DNA of 64,000 bases from Anaerolineales bacterium (lineage in GTDB: Bacteria; Chloroflexota; Anaerolineae; 4572-78; J111), in contig JABTUK010000003.1 of the NCBI GenBank assembly GCA_015075405.1, forward strand, positions 806,001 to 870,000, in the 5' to 3' direction. The position numbers were made by a program, and so were the translations under genes. The notes under the pieces were generated by a model, which was not told where the DNA came from, ran no database searches, and was given only the letters and a program-made list of their open reading frames with translations. Position 1 is the first letter of the stretch; the number at the start of each line of letters is the position of its first letter. Positions 8,017 through 16,505 of this stretch are shown here, one piece after another.

Positions 8017-10089
8017 TTACGGCAGGAATTGGTAGCTGTAGCTGGCCGGCTGGGTGGTGATGGGGGTCAGACCGCTGACCATGAGCACCGCCCGGTTTAG
8101 GGTGTCGCCCAGTCCTTCAACGGTCAAGGTTCCGTGATTGGCCGCATCGAGGGTCATAGTTTGCAGTTCAGGCTCCGCGCCTATTTCAAGGAGCTGCACC
8201 AGGAAGTGCTGAGGTAGAATGTTATCCATCCGCACAAAACCCTCGGCCTGCCAGCCGTTGAGGCCAGACTCGACATTGTCGGCAAAACCAATTTCGGGGA
8301 TACTGATGTCGTCAATGGTCCAGCCGGGGCGGTTTACCGCGTCATCGGTAACGTACTCAAAGCGAATCAGAACTTCCTGGCCGGCATAGGCCGAAATGTC
8401 CAGGCTTTCCTCGACCCAGGTTGGCCCCTCGCCCGACATGCCGGTGTAGCCGGGACCATAAGCATTGCCGCTGGGGTTGGTGGTGGCGCTGTGAGGGGTG
8501 GTCAGAATGGTCCAGGTTTCCCCGCCATCGGTGGAAATTTCGACGTAGCCATAATCCCAATCGGTTTCAATATCATACCAGGTAGCATAATTGAGTGTGG
8601 CTGAGGTGACCGGGCGCAGGTCAAAGGCGCGGGTCAGGCGGGTGTTGCTGTCGTCGCCGCGCAGGCTGTACCACTGGTACTGGCCGCTGTAGGCGTCGTT
8701 ATCAACCACCTTCACCTGGGTTGAGCCGCTAAAGTCAATTGTCACCTTACCGTTACCGGTCAACTCGATGTAATCCGCGCCGTACTGGAAAACGGTCGCT
8801 TGCCCTTCGGCGGGATAGGTGTTGTAATATTCGGTTACAGCCACCGGGTCGGGGGAGAAATCTTTATACCCCCAGTGGCCGCCGCCGGCAACCGGATCGT
8901 TGAGATAGTTAGCCACCACAAAATCGGCAAAAATGTCGTTAAACTGTTCGGCCTGGCCGTGTTCGGCCAAAACTGCATTGAAGCCGGCCACCCCGTTGTT
9001 GGAATTAGCCACCAGCGCCTGGGTCATCTCTTCGCCGTAACGCTGCAAAAAGTAGGCCATAAAACGAAAACTGGCCCCATAATTGGCAATCGAGTTGCTG
9101 GGGGTGTCGGCCCAACTGGTCAGTTGGGTATCTGGCGCGCCCGAAAAAATATTGGTAAAACTGCTGGCCCCGTAGCCGTTGATAAAAGGGGCCAGTTCGC
9201 TCATGCCTTCGTTAACCCAGGTATCTTCGTTGCGGTCTTGTGCCCAATGGATCATGTGCTGAAATTCGTGGGCCAGCACACTGTCAAAGGTGGTAGTACC
9301 GAGAGGCAGCGCGCCGAGGTTGATATAAAACATCTCGCGTTCGTTGCTGTACGGTTCGGCCAGGTTAGAGTAGGAGTTAGAAGCGGAGAACAACCCGGCT
9401 ACACCCGGCACATCGCCCATAAAGATATGGACCCGCACATCGCTGTCAACGCCGGGCGACCACTCACTGCCAAAAAAGGCCCGATTGGTGGGGTAGGTGT
9501 GATTTTCAAACTGCTCGGCCGACCGCTCCAGGTCAGCTTCGTTTACCTCGTAGCCGTCGGCCACCCACCAATAGGAGTGAGGGGTGATGTAACGCAGCGA
9601 GGCTTGGGCTTGAAATTGACGGGGCGGAGTCTGACTGTTATCAATGACCCAAAACGTATCGGTGCTGCCCGCCTGATAGGCCACCGGAGTAGTTTTGACA
9701 ACTTCAGGCACTTCTCGACCGGCGTGTTTGAGGCGCATGGCCAGCAGACGCTGGTCGCGGGCAGGCAAAATGGTTTCCAGAAGAAGTTGTTCTGTGGTTG
9801 GCTGCAAGGGACTGGCCTGACCGGAGGTGATGGCGGCTATGGTTGATGAAACTGCCGGAGTCACAGACAGCTCCGGCGAGGCGGTGGAGGTAGCTGTAGG
9901 GGTAGAGACAACTTCGACTGGCGGGGTGGAGGTAGCTGTCGGCGTGGGTTCTCCAGCAGCGACAGAGTCGAGGCCAGAAACAGGCTGTAACAGTCGAGCA
10001 GCCAAAGGGGCGCCTGCCAATACAACCGCCACACAACACAGTAGGGCTATCACCAGCCCGCTCCCGATGAGAATATTTTTTTTAGACAA
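8017..10089 (-). CDS. secreted zinc metalloprotease, immune-inhibitor-A-like
   Basis: 690-residue exported protease. Seen: an N-terminal hydrophobic anchor (residues 8-32), a Thr/Pro/Ser-rich spacer (about 45-95), catalytic HEFQH (residues 274-278) with downstream WVNEGMSE supplying the third zinc ligand, and a C-terminal beta-sandwich part with DWDYGYVEISTDGG and WTIDDISI, as in immune inhibitor A/M6 and MAM-like domains. The start is TTG with GGAG seven bases upstream. A repeat block separates it from the lipoprotein upstream. Probable role: extracellular protein digestion. The assignment to M6 versus a related gluzincin family is less sure than the HExxH itself. Confidence 0.85.
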   Translation of the reverse strand: MSKKNILIGSGLVIALLCCVAVVLAGAPLAARLLQPVSGLDSVAAGEPTPTATSTPPVEVVSTPTATSTASPELSVTPAVSSTIAAITSGQASPLQPTTEQLLLETILPARDQRLLAMRLKHAGREVPEVVKTTPVAYQAGSTDTFWVIDNSQTPPRQFQAQASLRYITPHSYWWVADGYEVNEADLERSAEQFENHTYPTNRAFFGSEWSPGVDSDVRVHIFMGDVPGVAGLFSASNSYSNLAEPYSNEREMFYINLGALPLGTTTFDSVLAHEFQHMIHWAQDRNEDTWVNEGMSELAPFINGYGASSFTNIFSGAPDTQLTSWADTPSNSIANYGASFRFMAYFLQRYGEEMTQALVANSNNGVAGFNAVLAEHGQAEQFNDIFADFVVANYLNDPVAGGGHWGYKDFSPDPVAVTEYYNTYPAEGQATVFQYGADYIELTGNGKVTIDFSGSTQVKVVDNDAYSGQYQWYSLRGDDSNTRLTRAFDLRPVTSATLNYATWYDIETDWDYGYVEISTDGGETWTILTTPHSATTNPSGNAYGPGYTGMSGEGPTWVEESLDISAYAGQEVLIRFEYVTDDAVNRPGWTIDDISIPEIGFADNVESGLNGWQAEGFVRMDNILPQHFLVQLLEIGAEPELQTMTLDAANHGTLTVEGLGDTLNRAVLMVSGLTPITTQPASYSYQFLP

Positions 10090-10109
10090 AAGTATATCTC
10101 CGAGGGGAG

Positions 10110-10220
10110 GTGTCAGGTGTTAGCGTGTCAGGTGTTAGCGTGTCAAGTGTCACGCGTTAGAAGATTACTTTGACACCTGACACCTGACACTTGACACTTG
10201 ATACTTTATACTTGACACTT
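10110..10220. repeat. TGTCAAGTGTCA array with inverted arm
   Basis: Left arm repeats GTGTCAGGTGTTAGC (10110-10155) and right arm repeats TGACACCTGACACTTGACAC (10170-10218), forming a long possible hairpin between the protease and lipoprotein genes. Shorter relatives lie at 29160-29190 and 56649-56683. Confidence 0.8.
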
Positions 10221-11277
10221 ATTTTGGCCGGCGGTAACCATCTTTATAAAGCCCTTTATCACAATCCCAATGACAAACCCAGTCGGCATTGATGACTGTC
10301 TCATCAGGCCAGTTGACCATAATTTTAACATCTTCAGAGAGGCGGGTAAATTGCTTGCATTGGGCATCAAACCGGGCAAAGAAATCGGGACATTCATAGC
10401 GAACCACCGTCAAATACCACCAGCCAACGCCGCTACCCAATGTTTTTTCAGGGATAACTACATCCCATTCACCATCGCCTTTTTCCGGGTAATGATTGCT
10501 CGCTCCACTGGGGTGAGATAGAACGCTCCACGACCAATTATCAACCAAAACACTATAACCGTTAACCAGGTTTCCCTGTTCATCTTTAATCCGACCTTTG
10601 AAGTGGACGATACCCGGATTGCCGGAGGCGTGCCAGCCGGTGGGTGTGAATTGGTACTTTTTCTCCGGGACTGGCGTGGGCGGGACTTCGGTGGGGACCG
10701 GGGTGGCAGTGGGTGGGGGTGGAGGCGGGGCTTGAGCTACAGCCACACCTTGCGGGTCGCCGGTTACCTGGACCAGCTCGGCAAAAATCCAGCCGGTACC
10801 ATCGGCGCTGGGATATTCTACTTTAAGCCAGGTGCCATCATCGTTGCGACCAATGACTTTGGTGGTTTGTCCGGCTGTGCCGGCCCCCACGATAGGGTAG
10901 TTGGTACCGGGGCCGGAGCGCACATTCATATTTTGCAGGACTGTTACCGTCACCCCTTCGGGGGTAGCTGTAGCCGTAGGTTCAGCCGGGGTTGGCGGGG
11001 GTGGGGTAGGGGTAGGCGGAACGGACTCGGGTTGGATAACTTCAGCCGGGGCTTGAGCTTCGGACACCGGAGCCTGAGCTTCAACCGGCGCTTCGACAAA
11101 GGCCACCCCTTCTGGGGTAGGCGTAAAGGTTGGCATGGGGGTTCGGGTTGGGGCAAATTCATGAGGGCCGCTTGAACCGGCCAGCATACTCGATAAGCCG
11201 CAGCCCAGAGATACCAGGGCCAGCAGCGCCGGCAAGGCAAAAATCATTATTTGAGGAATCTGTTTATTGCTTGTCAT
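10219..11277 (-). CDS. lipoprotein with SH3b domain and Thr/Pro linkers
   Basis: 352-residue surface lipoprotein. Seen: signal peptide with Cys26 in SLGC, Thr/Pro-rich linker (about 40-110), bacterial SH3 type 3 domain at about 112-175 (MNVRSGPGTNYPIVG and WLKVEY), a second Pro-rich linker, and a ~140-residue C-terminal domain with conserved Trp and Cys (VCHWDCDKG). SH3b domains typically bind cell-wall or surface polymers. ATG at 11277 is chosen (GGGAG upstream) over 11292. It is the last of three consecutive lipoprotein genes on the minus strand that share the SLGC signal motif. The C-terminal domain looks related to those of the next two, but more distantly. Confidence 0.82.
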   Translation of the reverse strand: MTSNKQIPQIMIFALPALLALVSLGCGLSSMLAGSSGPHEFAPTRTPMPTFTPTPEGVAFVEAPVEAQAPVSEAQAPAEVIQPESVPPTPTPPPPTPAEPTATATPEGVTVTVLQNMNVRSGPGTNYPIVGAGTAGQTTKVIGRNDDGTWLKVEYPSADGTGWIFAELVQVTGDPQGVAVAQAPPPPPPTATPVPTEVPPTPVPEKKYQFTPTGWHASGNPGIVHFKGRIKDEQGNLVNGYSVLVDNWSWSVLSHPSGASNHYPEKGDGEWDVVIPEKTLGSGVGWWYLTVVRYECPDFFARFDAQCKQFTRLSEDVKIMVNWPDETVINADWVCHWDCDKGLYKDGYRRPK

Positions 11278-11352
11278 CCCTGTCTCTCCCAAACGAAATG
11301 GTTTGACCTAAGTGAGTATAATCGAATAAACGCTTTTTTCAAGTTATTGTTC

Positions 11353-11456
11353 GTAACCTCGCCTGTCATTGCGAGCGGAGCGAAGCAATCTCCAAGTTGT
11401 GATGCGGGGATTGCTCCGTCGCCAAAAACGCTCCTCGCAATGACATAGGTAGCTAC
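11353..11456. repeat. TIR element, copy F (TCATTGCGA inner arms, 104 bp)
   Basis: Degenerate ends GTAAC..C / GGTAGCTAC with inner arms TGTCATTGCGAG / CTCGCAATGACA and GAAGCAATCTC / GGGATTGCTCC. It lies between two lipoprotein genes. Confidence 0.7.
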
Positions 11457-12226
11457 TATTGTTGTTGTTTAAAGAAATCAAAGTGAACGTATTGGCGCGG
11501 CTCAGCCGCTAAATTAATTTCCACTTCCGGCGAAACCTGCACCCCGCCCTCGACCAGTTGAATTTTATAAAGCCCGGAAGTATAGGGGCGAATTTCCAGC
11601 TTGGTATTCATGCGATGATTATCACCTGTGCCGGCCTGCGTACTATCGGCAGTGCCGGAACCCGACAGCTCGCTCAGGTAAACTTGTCCATCAGGGGCCA
11701 GGGCTTTGATCTGAAAATTTGAGAGCGTTTTGAACTGCCCCGGAGCAATATCCAGGCGAATCCAGCCGGTTATCCGGGTCTCGCCCGGCGAGCCGGTGTC
11801 ATGCTGATAGTAAACAACATTAAACGGGAAGGCCGGGGTTGGGGTTGCGGTAGGTTCTGCCGGAGCGGGGGTTGCGGTAGGTTCTGCCGGAGGTGGTGGA
11901 GCAGCGTCAGCCGGAGGCGGGACAGCCTCGGCCGGAGCTTCGGCTGAGGTAGGCGATGGGGTTGGAGTTTGGGTTGGGGTTAGGGTGGGCGAAGGCGTCT
12001 CGGTAGGAATGGGGCTGGGGGTGAAAGTGGCAGTCCAATTGGGCGTAAAGGTAAAGGTCGGCTGGGGCGTTTTGAATGGGGTTGGGGTAGGCGTCTCGAC
12101 CTGCACAATTAATGCGCCTACCGAACAACCCAAGCTAACGACCAGGCCAGCCAGCCCAAAAACGATCACCCACACTCCAGCCCTTTTTGGACCATGACTC
12201 GACAATTTCTGATTTGTTAAACCCAT
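11456..12226 (-). CDS. Thr/Pro-rich lipoprotein with conserved C-terminal module
   Basis: 256-residue lipoprotein. Seen: a hydrophobic signal (residues 17-34) ending LVVSLGC, a long Thr/Pro linker (about 44-130), and a ~120-residue beta-rich C-terminal module. The ending SGLYKIQLVEGGVQVSPEV...QYVHFDF lines up with DGTWTVYLADKGGTQLSPAV...QWVWDF of the gene at 12248. I do not recognise the module. The ATG at 12226 lies 21 nt after the upstream gene's stop and lacks a clear Shine-Dalgarno, so translational coupling is likely. Predicted extracellular, membrane-anchored. Confidence 0.75.
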   Translation of the reverse strand: MGLTNQKLSSHGPKRAGVWVIVFGLAGLVVSLGCSVGALIVQVETPTPTPFKTPQPTFTFTPNWTATFTPSPIPTETPSPTLTPTQTPTPSPTSAEAPAEAVPPPADAAPPPPAEPTATPAPAEPTATPTPAFPFNVVYYQHDTGSPGETRITGWIRLDIAPGQFKTLSNFQIKALAPDGQVYLSELSGSGTADSTQAGTGDNHRMNTKLEIRPYTSGLYKIQLVEGGVQVSPEVEINLAAEPRQYVHFDFFKQQQ

Positions 12227-12247
12227 GACAATCAGCTTCTGACAGCG

Positions 12248-13012
12248 CTACTTCTTCTTGAAGATGATAAAATCCCACACCCACTGCTCTGGGGCTGCGC
12301 CGTAAGAGAGCGGCACGGCTGGCGAGAGCTGAGTTCCCCCCTTGTCGGCCAGGTAAACAGTCCAGGTGCCATCAATAAAAGGGCCGGGTTCAAATTTTAC
12401 ATTGCCTTGTTTAACGTAACTGCACCCCAAACAGTTGACGGCGTCATAACGCCAGCTTGAGAGCGGGCTTTCAGCCTGTATTCCAGAGGAATGATTACCG
12501 ATAATCTTCAGGTCACCAATCGGCGTATTATTTTGGTCAACCGCAGCCACAAAAACGACAATACTGTTGTAATTTGTCTTTTGAAATTCGCGGCTTCCCT
12601 GTTCTGCTATCATAAACGGAAAATCGGGGGTAGCCGTTGGAGGCGGCGGTCCCTCGGTAGCCGTCGGCGCGGGCGGCGCTGGGGGGCGCGTGGGGGGCGG
12701 CGGTGGAGTGTCGGTGGGTACAGGTGTATCCGTAGCCACCGGTGTATCCGTAGCCACCGGGGTCGGGGTTTCGGTAGGGATGGGGGTGATGGTCGGCGTG
12801 GCGGTGGTGGTAGGGGTAGCCGTATAGTCTGGCGTTGGGGTAAAAGTGGGCCGCGGGGTGGGCCGCCGCCGGGTCGCTTCGGCCTCGTCGGAGTTTGAAT
12901 TCAAACCGGCCAAGGCCTCACTAGAACGGATACGGTCAATAAAACCGCAGCCCAGCGAGAAAAAGGCAAACAGAATCAGCGCCGCCAACATGGGGCGCAC
13001 GGTTCCCTTCAT
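12248..13012 (-). CDS. Thr/Pro-rich lipoprotein with conserved C-terminal module
   Basis: 254-residue lipoprotein. Seen: signal peptide with FFSLGC, a Thr/Pro linker with tandem TPVATD units (about residues 50-130), and a C-terminal module of about 120 residues similar to that of the downstream neighbour. A CLGC pair in the module could form a disulfide. The start at 13012 (GGAAG nine bases upstream) is preferred over an ATG at 13072, whose extra residues come from the repeat region. First gene of the three-lipoprotein run; no enzyme motif seen. Confidence 0.75.
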   Translation of the reverse strand: MKGTVRPMLAALILFAFFSLGCGFIDRIRSSEALAGLNSNSDEAEATRRRPTPRPTFTPTPDYTATPTTTATPTITPIPTETPTPVATDTPVATDTPVPTDTPPPPPTRPPAPPAPTATEGPPPPTATPDFPFMIAEQGSREFQKTNYNSIVVFVAAVDQNNTPIGDLKIIGNHSSGIQAESPLSSWRYDAVNCLGCSYVKQGNVKFEPGPFIDGTWTVYLADKGGTQLSPAVPLSYGAAPEQWVWDFIIFKKK

Positions 13013-13051
13013 AAAATTTATCTTCCTTCCTTCAACATTCAAACAAAAACA

Positions 13052-13173
13052 GTAACCGCTCAGGCATGTCATTTCGACCGCAGGGAGAAATCTCCGATAC
13101 CTTACTTTTGCGTGTTGCGCCCTGGGGATTTCTCGACCTTCGGTCTCGAAATGACATGAGGCTGAGTAGTAAC
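13052..13173. repeat. TIR element, copy B (122 bp)
   Basis: Ends AGTAACCGCTCAGG / CTGAGTAGTAAC, inner arms ATGTCATTTCGACCG / CGGTCTCGAAATGACAT. It sits in the divergent spacer between the lipoprotein run and udk. Confidence 0.85.
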
Positions 13174-13227
13174 CAAAAACGCATTATAGCACGACGGGGA
13201 AAGCTGGCAAAAATGAATAGGAAGCGT

Positions 13228-13233
13228 TATAAT
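13228..13233 (+). promoter_or_regulatory. candidate -10 box of udk (possible leaderless transcript)
   Basis: TATAAT nine bases before the udk ATG at 13243. Only a weak -35 (TGGCAA, 13205-13210, 17-nt spacer) is visible. If used, the transcript would start within a few bases of the ATG, and no Shine-Dalgarno precedes that codon. Confidence 0.45.
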
Positions 13234-13242
13234 GTTTGACTT

Positions 13243-13881
13243 ATGCGTAAACCTATGACCATTGGCGTCGCCGGGGGTACGGCTTCGGGGAAAACAACCG
13301 TTTCGAGAAAAATTCTGGAGGCGGTTAAAGCCGATCACCTGGCTTATCTACAGCACGATGCCTACTACCGTGACTTGAGCCACCTCCCTTTTGAGGAGCG
13401 GCAAGCCTTCAATTTTGACCATCCCGATTCCCTGGAAAACGAATTACTGATCGCTCATTTGGAATTATTGCAGCAGGGCCAGCCCATTGAGGCGCCGGTC
13501 TATAACTTTGCCCAGTATGTGCGAACCGAGGAACGTATTCTGATCCAGCCCAAGCCGGTTATCCTGGTCGAAGGCATCCTTATCTTCGCCGACAAGACTC
13601 TGCGCCAGCTCATGGACTTAAAAATCTATGTGGATACCCCTGACGACCTGCGTTTTATCCGCCGTTTGCAGCGGGATGTACTGGAACGAGGACGCACCGT
13701 CGAGCATGTGATCGAGCAGTATTTGGACACCGTCAGGCCGATGCACCTGGAGTTTGTTGAACCCAGCAAACGTCACGCTGATGTAATCATTCCGCACGGC
13801 GGGCAAAATATTAAAGGCATTCAAATGGTTGTCGCCCAGATCGAGCGCATGTTGGAATCTACTCAGGGGAATGATGACTGA
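13243..13881 (+). CDS. udk: uridine kinase
   Basis: 212-residue uridine/cytidine kinase (P-loop NTPase), which phosphorylates uridine or cytidine to UMP or CMP in pyrimidine salvage. Seen: Walker A GGTASGKTT at residues 11-19, LQHDAYYRDLSHLPFE (substrate-binding Asp/Tyr), NFDHPDSLE, PVYNFAQYVR, VILVEGILIF (Walker-B-like strand) and FIRRLQRDVLERGR (lid). The length is normal. It is the only + strand gene between two minus-strand blocks. The start is the ATG just after a TATAAT box; ATG 13255 is an alternative but also has no Shine-Dalgarno. Confidence 0.95.
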   Translation: MRKPMTIGVAGGTASGKTTVSRKILEAVKADHLAYLQHDAYYRDLSHLPFEERQAFNFDHPDSLENELLIAHLELLQQGQPIEAPVYNFAQYVRTEERILIQPKPVILVEGILIFADKTLRQLMDLKIYVDTPDDLRFIRRLQRDVLERGRTVEHVIEQYLDTVRPMHLEFVEPSKRHADVIIPHGGQNIKGIQMVVAQIERMLESTQGNDD

Positions 13882-13916
13882 TAGTAAAAAGGTAGCTGGG
13901 TCGCAGAGATACCTAT

Positions 13917-14004
13917 GAGATTTGATTTTCAAAATCGGTAATCTCGATAATCCTGGAAGATTGGAAGGCTGGAAGGTTGGTCAATATTTACCAGCCTTCC
14001 AGAC
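13917..14004. repeat. small hairpin plus GGTTGGAA octamer element
   Basis: 13917-13946 can pair (GAGATT..GATTTT / AATC..AATCTC). 13954-14004 carries TTGGAAGGCTGGAAGG with the inverted arm CCAGCCTTCC. It lies between convergent udk and the kinase gene and may act as a bidirectional stop. Confidence 0.6.
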
Positions 14005-14045
14005 TTTACGAATTTTGCTTGCAGTTAAAACTCATTGCGGCGGCA

Positions 14046-16025
14046 TCAAAGAGGTCCAGTATCCAACACTTCACGTACTTTGCGGGCTAAGATGTGCGGG
14101 GTGAAGGGTTTTTGCAAAAAGGCCAGGCCAGAGTCGAGCACGCCATGATGAACAATAGCATTGTCAGTGTAACCGGACACGTAAAGGACTTTTAATTCCG
14201 GGCGATGAGAGGTTAGCTGTTGGGCTAACTGCGGGCCGCTCAGCCCGCCCGGCATCACCACATCGGTTATCAAGAGATGGATCAGGCCGGGGTATGATTG
14301 GGCAAGTTGGAGCGCTTTTACGCCATTAGGAGCTTCCAGAACGGTGTAACTGTGTTCAAGTAAAACCCGGCGAGTCAGGTTACGGACCTCTTTATTGTCT
14401 TCTACCAGGAGCACGGTTTCGGAACCGTGGGGGGAGTGGATTATGGCTTCGGCAGGTTTCGTCGCCAGGCCGTTTCCCTCGGCCTGGGGCAGATAAACTC
14501 TAAAGGTGGCGCCCTGCCCCGGCTCGCTATAAACCCAGATGTGGCCGCCGCTTTGATTCACAATTCCATGCACCGTTGCTAACCCCAGGCCCGTTCCCTT
14601 GCCCTGTTCTTTTGTCGTAAAGAAGGGGTCAAAGATACGGGCCTGAGTTTCCGTATCCATCCCTTGCCCGGTATCACTGATAGCCAGCAGCACGTAGCGA
14701 CCAGGTTTGACCCCCATGTGAGAACGAGCATAAGTCTCATCCAGTTCCACCTGACCTGTTTCAATTATCAATTTACCCCCCTGGGGCATGGCATCACGGG
14801 CATTGACGACCAGATTGACGATGACTTGCTCGATCTGGCTGGGATCAGCTTTTACCCATGCTGCCTCTGTCCCGTGCCGGGTCACCAGTTCTATATCTTC
14901 GCCAATCAGGCGATGTAGCATCTCGCCCATATTGGCTACCACACTATTCAAATTTAGCAGCTCAGGTTTTAGAACTTGCTGGCGGCTAAAGGCCAGGAGT
15001 TGGCGGGTCAAGGTAGCGGCCCGCTCGCCCGCCTTTTTAATTCCTACAATATCCGAGCGAAGCGGCGAATCTTCAGAGAGGTCGGCAAGCAATAGATTGC
15101 TATATCCCAGGATAGCCGTCAACAGATTGTTGAAATCGTGGGCGATGCCGCCGGCCAGTAGCCCCACTGCTTCCATTTTTTGCGCCTGGCGGAGTTGTTC
15201 TTCCAGCCGTTTGCGCTCACTAATATCACGGGTGACGCCCAGAATCCCACTCGGTTGACCCTCTGGGCCATACATAAACGCCATTTTGACCTCGGTCCAG
15301 AGGGTAGAACCATTTTTGCAAATAGCTTCTAACTCCAGCGTCCGGGTTCTGGGTGAGCCATTCTGATTCATCTGCGCTTGGGCCAGTTCCTCTTGCAGCG
15401 CCTGCCGGATTTCCCTGAGCGAGGGAGAAGTCAAAAAAGTGGCCATAGGTTGAGCTATAACTTCCTCAACGTTATAACCCAAGCTATATTTAATCGAAGG
15501 GCTAACGTAGGTTAACCTGAAATTCAGATCTGAAGTCCAGATGATGTCGGTCGCATTTTCGGCCAACAGACGATAAAGCGTCTCACTTTTCCGCAGCGCT
15601 TCTTCGGCCCGTTTGCGCTCGGTGATGTGCGCCCATTCACGCAGGGTGCGCTCGGCCACACGGGGCATGTCCGCCAGCGTTGTGGCAGATTTGACAATAT
15701 AATCCAAGGCCCCGGCCTTCATCGCCTCCACTGCCACCTGCTCGTTCCCGTGGCTGGTCATCACAACCAGGGGAAAGGAGGGAGACTCTTCAACCGCAGG
15801 CAGAAGTTCCACACCCTGACCATCCGGCAAAAGCAAATCGGTAATAACCAAATCCGGCTGGTGGTGGCCGAGTGAGGTCGTTAGGGTGGCCCGCGCCTGG
15901 GCCAAACTACCCACCACTGTCAAGCGAAACCGATCAGTATGGTTAGCAAAAGCGCGGCGGATTAATTCGACGTGCGCCTCTTCGTCTTCGACGACCAAGA
16001 TATGGTGGATCGTTTGTTCACCCAT
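14046..16025 (-). CDS. hybrid histidine kinase: REC-PAS-HisKA-HATPase-REC
   Basis: 659-residue cytoplasmic hybrid kinase. Seen in order: receiver domain (about 8-125, phospho-Asp in ITDLLLPDG), PAS (about 148-275), HisKA with H-box GGIAHDFNNLL near 297, HATPase_c with N-box QVIVNLVVNARDAM, DTGQGMD and GKGTGLGLATV, and a C-terminal receiver (about 535-652, ITDVVMPGG). No membrane segment, so its input is internal or comes by phosphotransfer to the N-terminal receiver. ATG at 16025 with GGGAG upstream. It follows the response regulator at 16080 by 54 nt and is probably in one transcript with it. It has the NtrB-like HDFNN H-box subclass. The output is unknown. Confidence 0.93.
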   Translation of the reverse strand: MGEQTIHHILVVEDEEAHVELIRRAFANHTDRFRLTVVGSLAQARATLTTSLGHHQPDLVITDLLLPDGQGVELLPAVEESPSFPLVVMTSHGNEQVAVEAMKAGALDYIVKSATTLADMPRVAERTLREWAHITERKRAEEALRKSETLYRLLAENATDIIWTSDLNFRLTYVSPSIKYSLGYNVEEVIAQPMATFLTSPSLREIRQALQEELAQAQMNQNGSPRTRTLELEAICKNGSTLWTEVKMAFMYGPEGQPSGILGVTRDISERKRLEEQLRQAQKMEAVGLLAGGIAHDFNNLLTAILGYSNLLLADLSEDSPLRSDIVGIKKAGERAATLTRQLLAFSRQQVLKPELLNLNSVVANMGEMLHRLIGEDIELVTRHGTEAAWVKADPSQIEQVIVNLVVNARDAMPQGGKLIIETGQVELDETYARSHMGVKPGRYVLLAISDTGQGMDTETQARIFDPFFTTKEQGKGTGLGLATVHGIVNQSGGHIWVYSEPGQGATFRVYLPQAEGNGLATKPAEAIIHSPHGSETVLLVEDNKEVRNLTRRVLLEHSYTVLEAPNGVKALQLAQSYPGLIHLLITDVVMPGGLSGPQLAQQLTSHRPELKVLYVSGYTDNAIVHHGVLDSGLAFLQKPFTPHILARKVREVLDTGPL

Positions 16026-16079
16026 AGCAATCTCCCAATCCCCGCTGAGGTATAGCGGGCTATGTGGTTGGGCCTTTGG

Positions 16080-16505
16080 TCACTCACGGCTAGGCTGGCG
16101 GTTCCAGCCCAACCAGTAGTGACTCAGGTCATCCATCAAGCGGGTAAACTTATCAAAACTCACCGGTTTGACCAGGTAGCTATTGACATGGTTGTTATAA
16201 GCTCCGGCCAGATCCCCTTGCGCCTTAGAGGTCGTGAGAATCACTACCGGAATACGCCGTAATTCTTCGTTGGTCTTGATCTGGCGCAACACTTCCAGGC
16301 CATCAATTTTGGGCAGGCGCAGGTCTAATAAGATCAAATGGGGGCGTGGAAAATTCTGCTGTAGTAAATAATCCAACGCTGCCTCCCCATCAGCGACATG
16401 ATAGATTTGGTTGGCCAGTTCATGGTTCTGAAAGCTACGCCGGACCAGCTCGGCGTGGTCAGGGTTGTCCTCAACAAGTAAGATGATCCAGGGTGTGTTT
16501 TTCAA
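16080..16505 (-). CDS. single-domain response regulator (Rcp1-like)
   Basis: 141-residue receiver-only regulator. Seen: acidic pair VEDNPDH near residues 11-17, phospho-acceptor Asp in LLDLRLPKIDG, Thr in ILTTSKA, and Lys in YLVKPVSF. The DxRLPKxDGLEVL pattern is that of Rcp1-type partners of phytochrome-like kinases. Start TTG, whose bases overlap the TGA of the upstream kinase (TTGA, 4 nt), so the two are translationally coupled and it is the likely direct partner of that kinase. AGAGG lies seven bases upstream of the TTG. With no output domain it presumably acts through protein contact or phosphorelay. Confidence 0.92.
   Translation of the reverse strand: MKNTPWIILLVEDNPDHAELVRRSFQNHELANQIYHVADGEAALDYLLQQNFPRPHLILLDLRLPKIDGLEVLRQIKTNEELRRIPVVILTTSKAQGDLAGAYNNHVNSYLVKPVSFDKFTRLMDDLSHYWLGWNRQPSRE

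Noticed and set aside
8800..9846. 348-codon + strand ORF opposite the protease
   Set aside because: Antisense shadow; the minus frame carries HEFQH and a coherent domain order.
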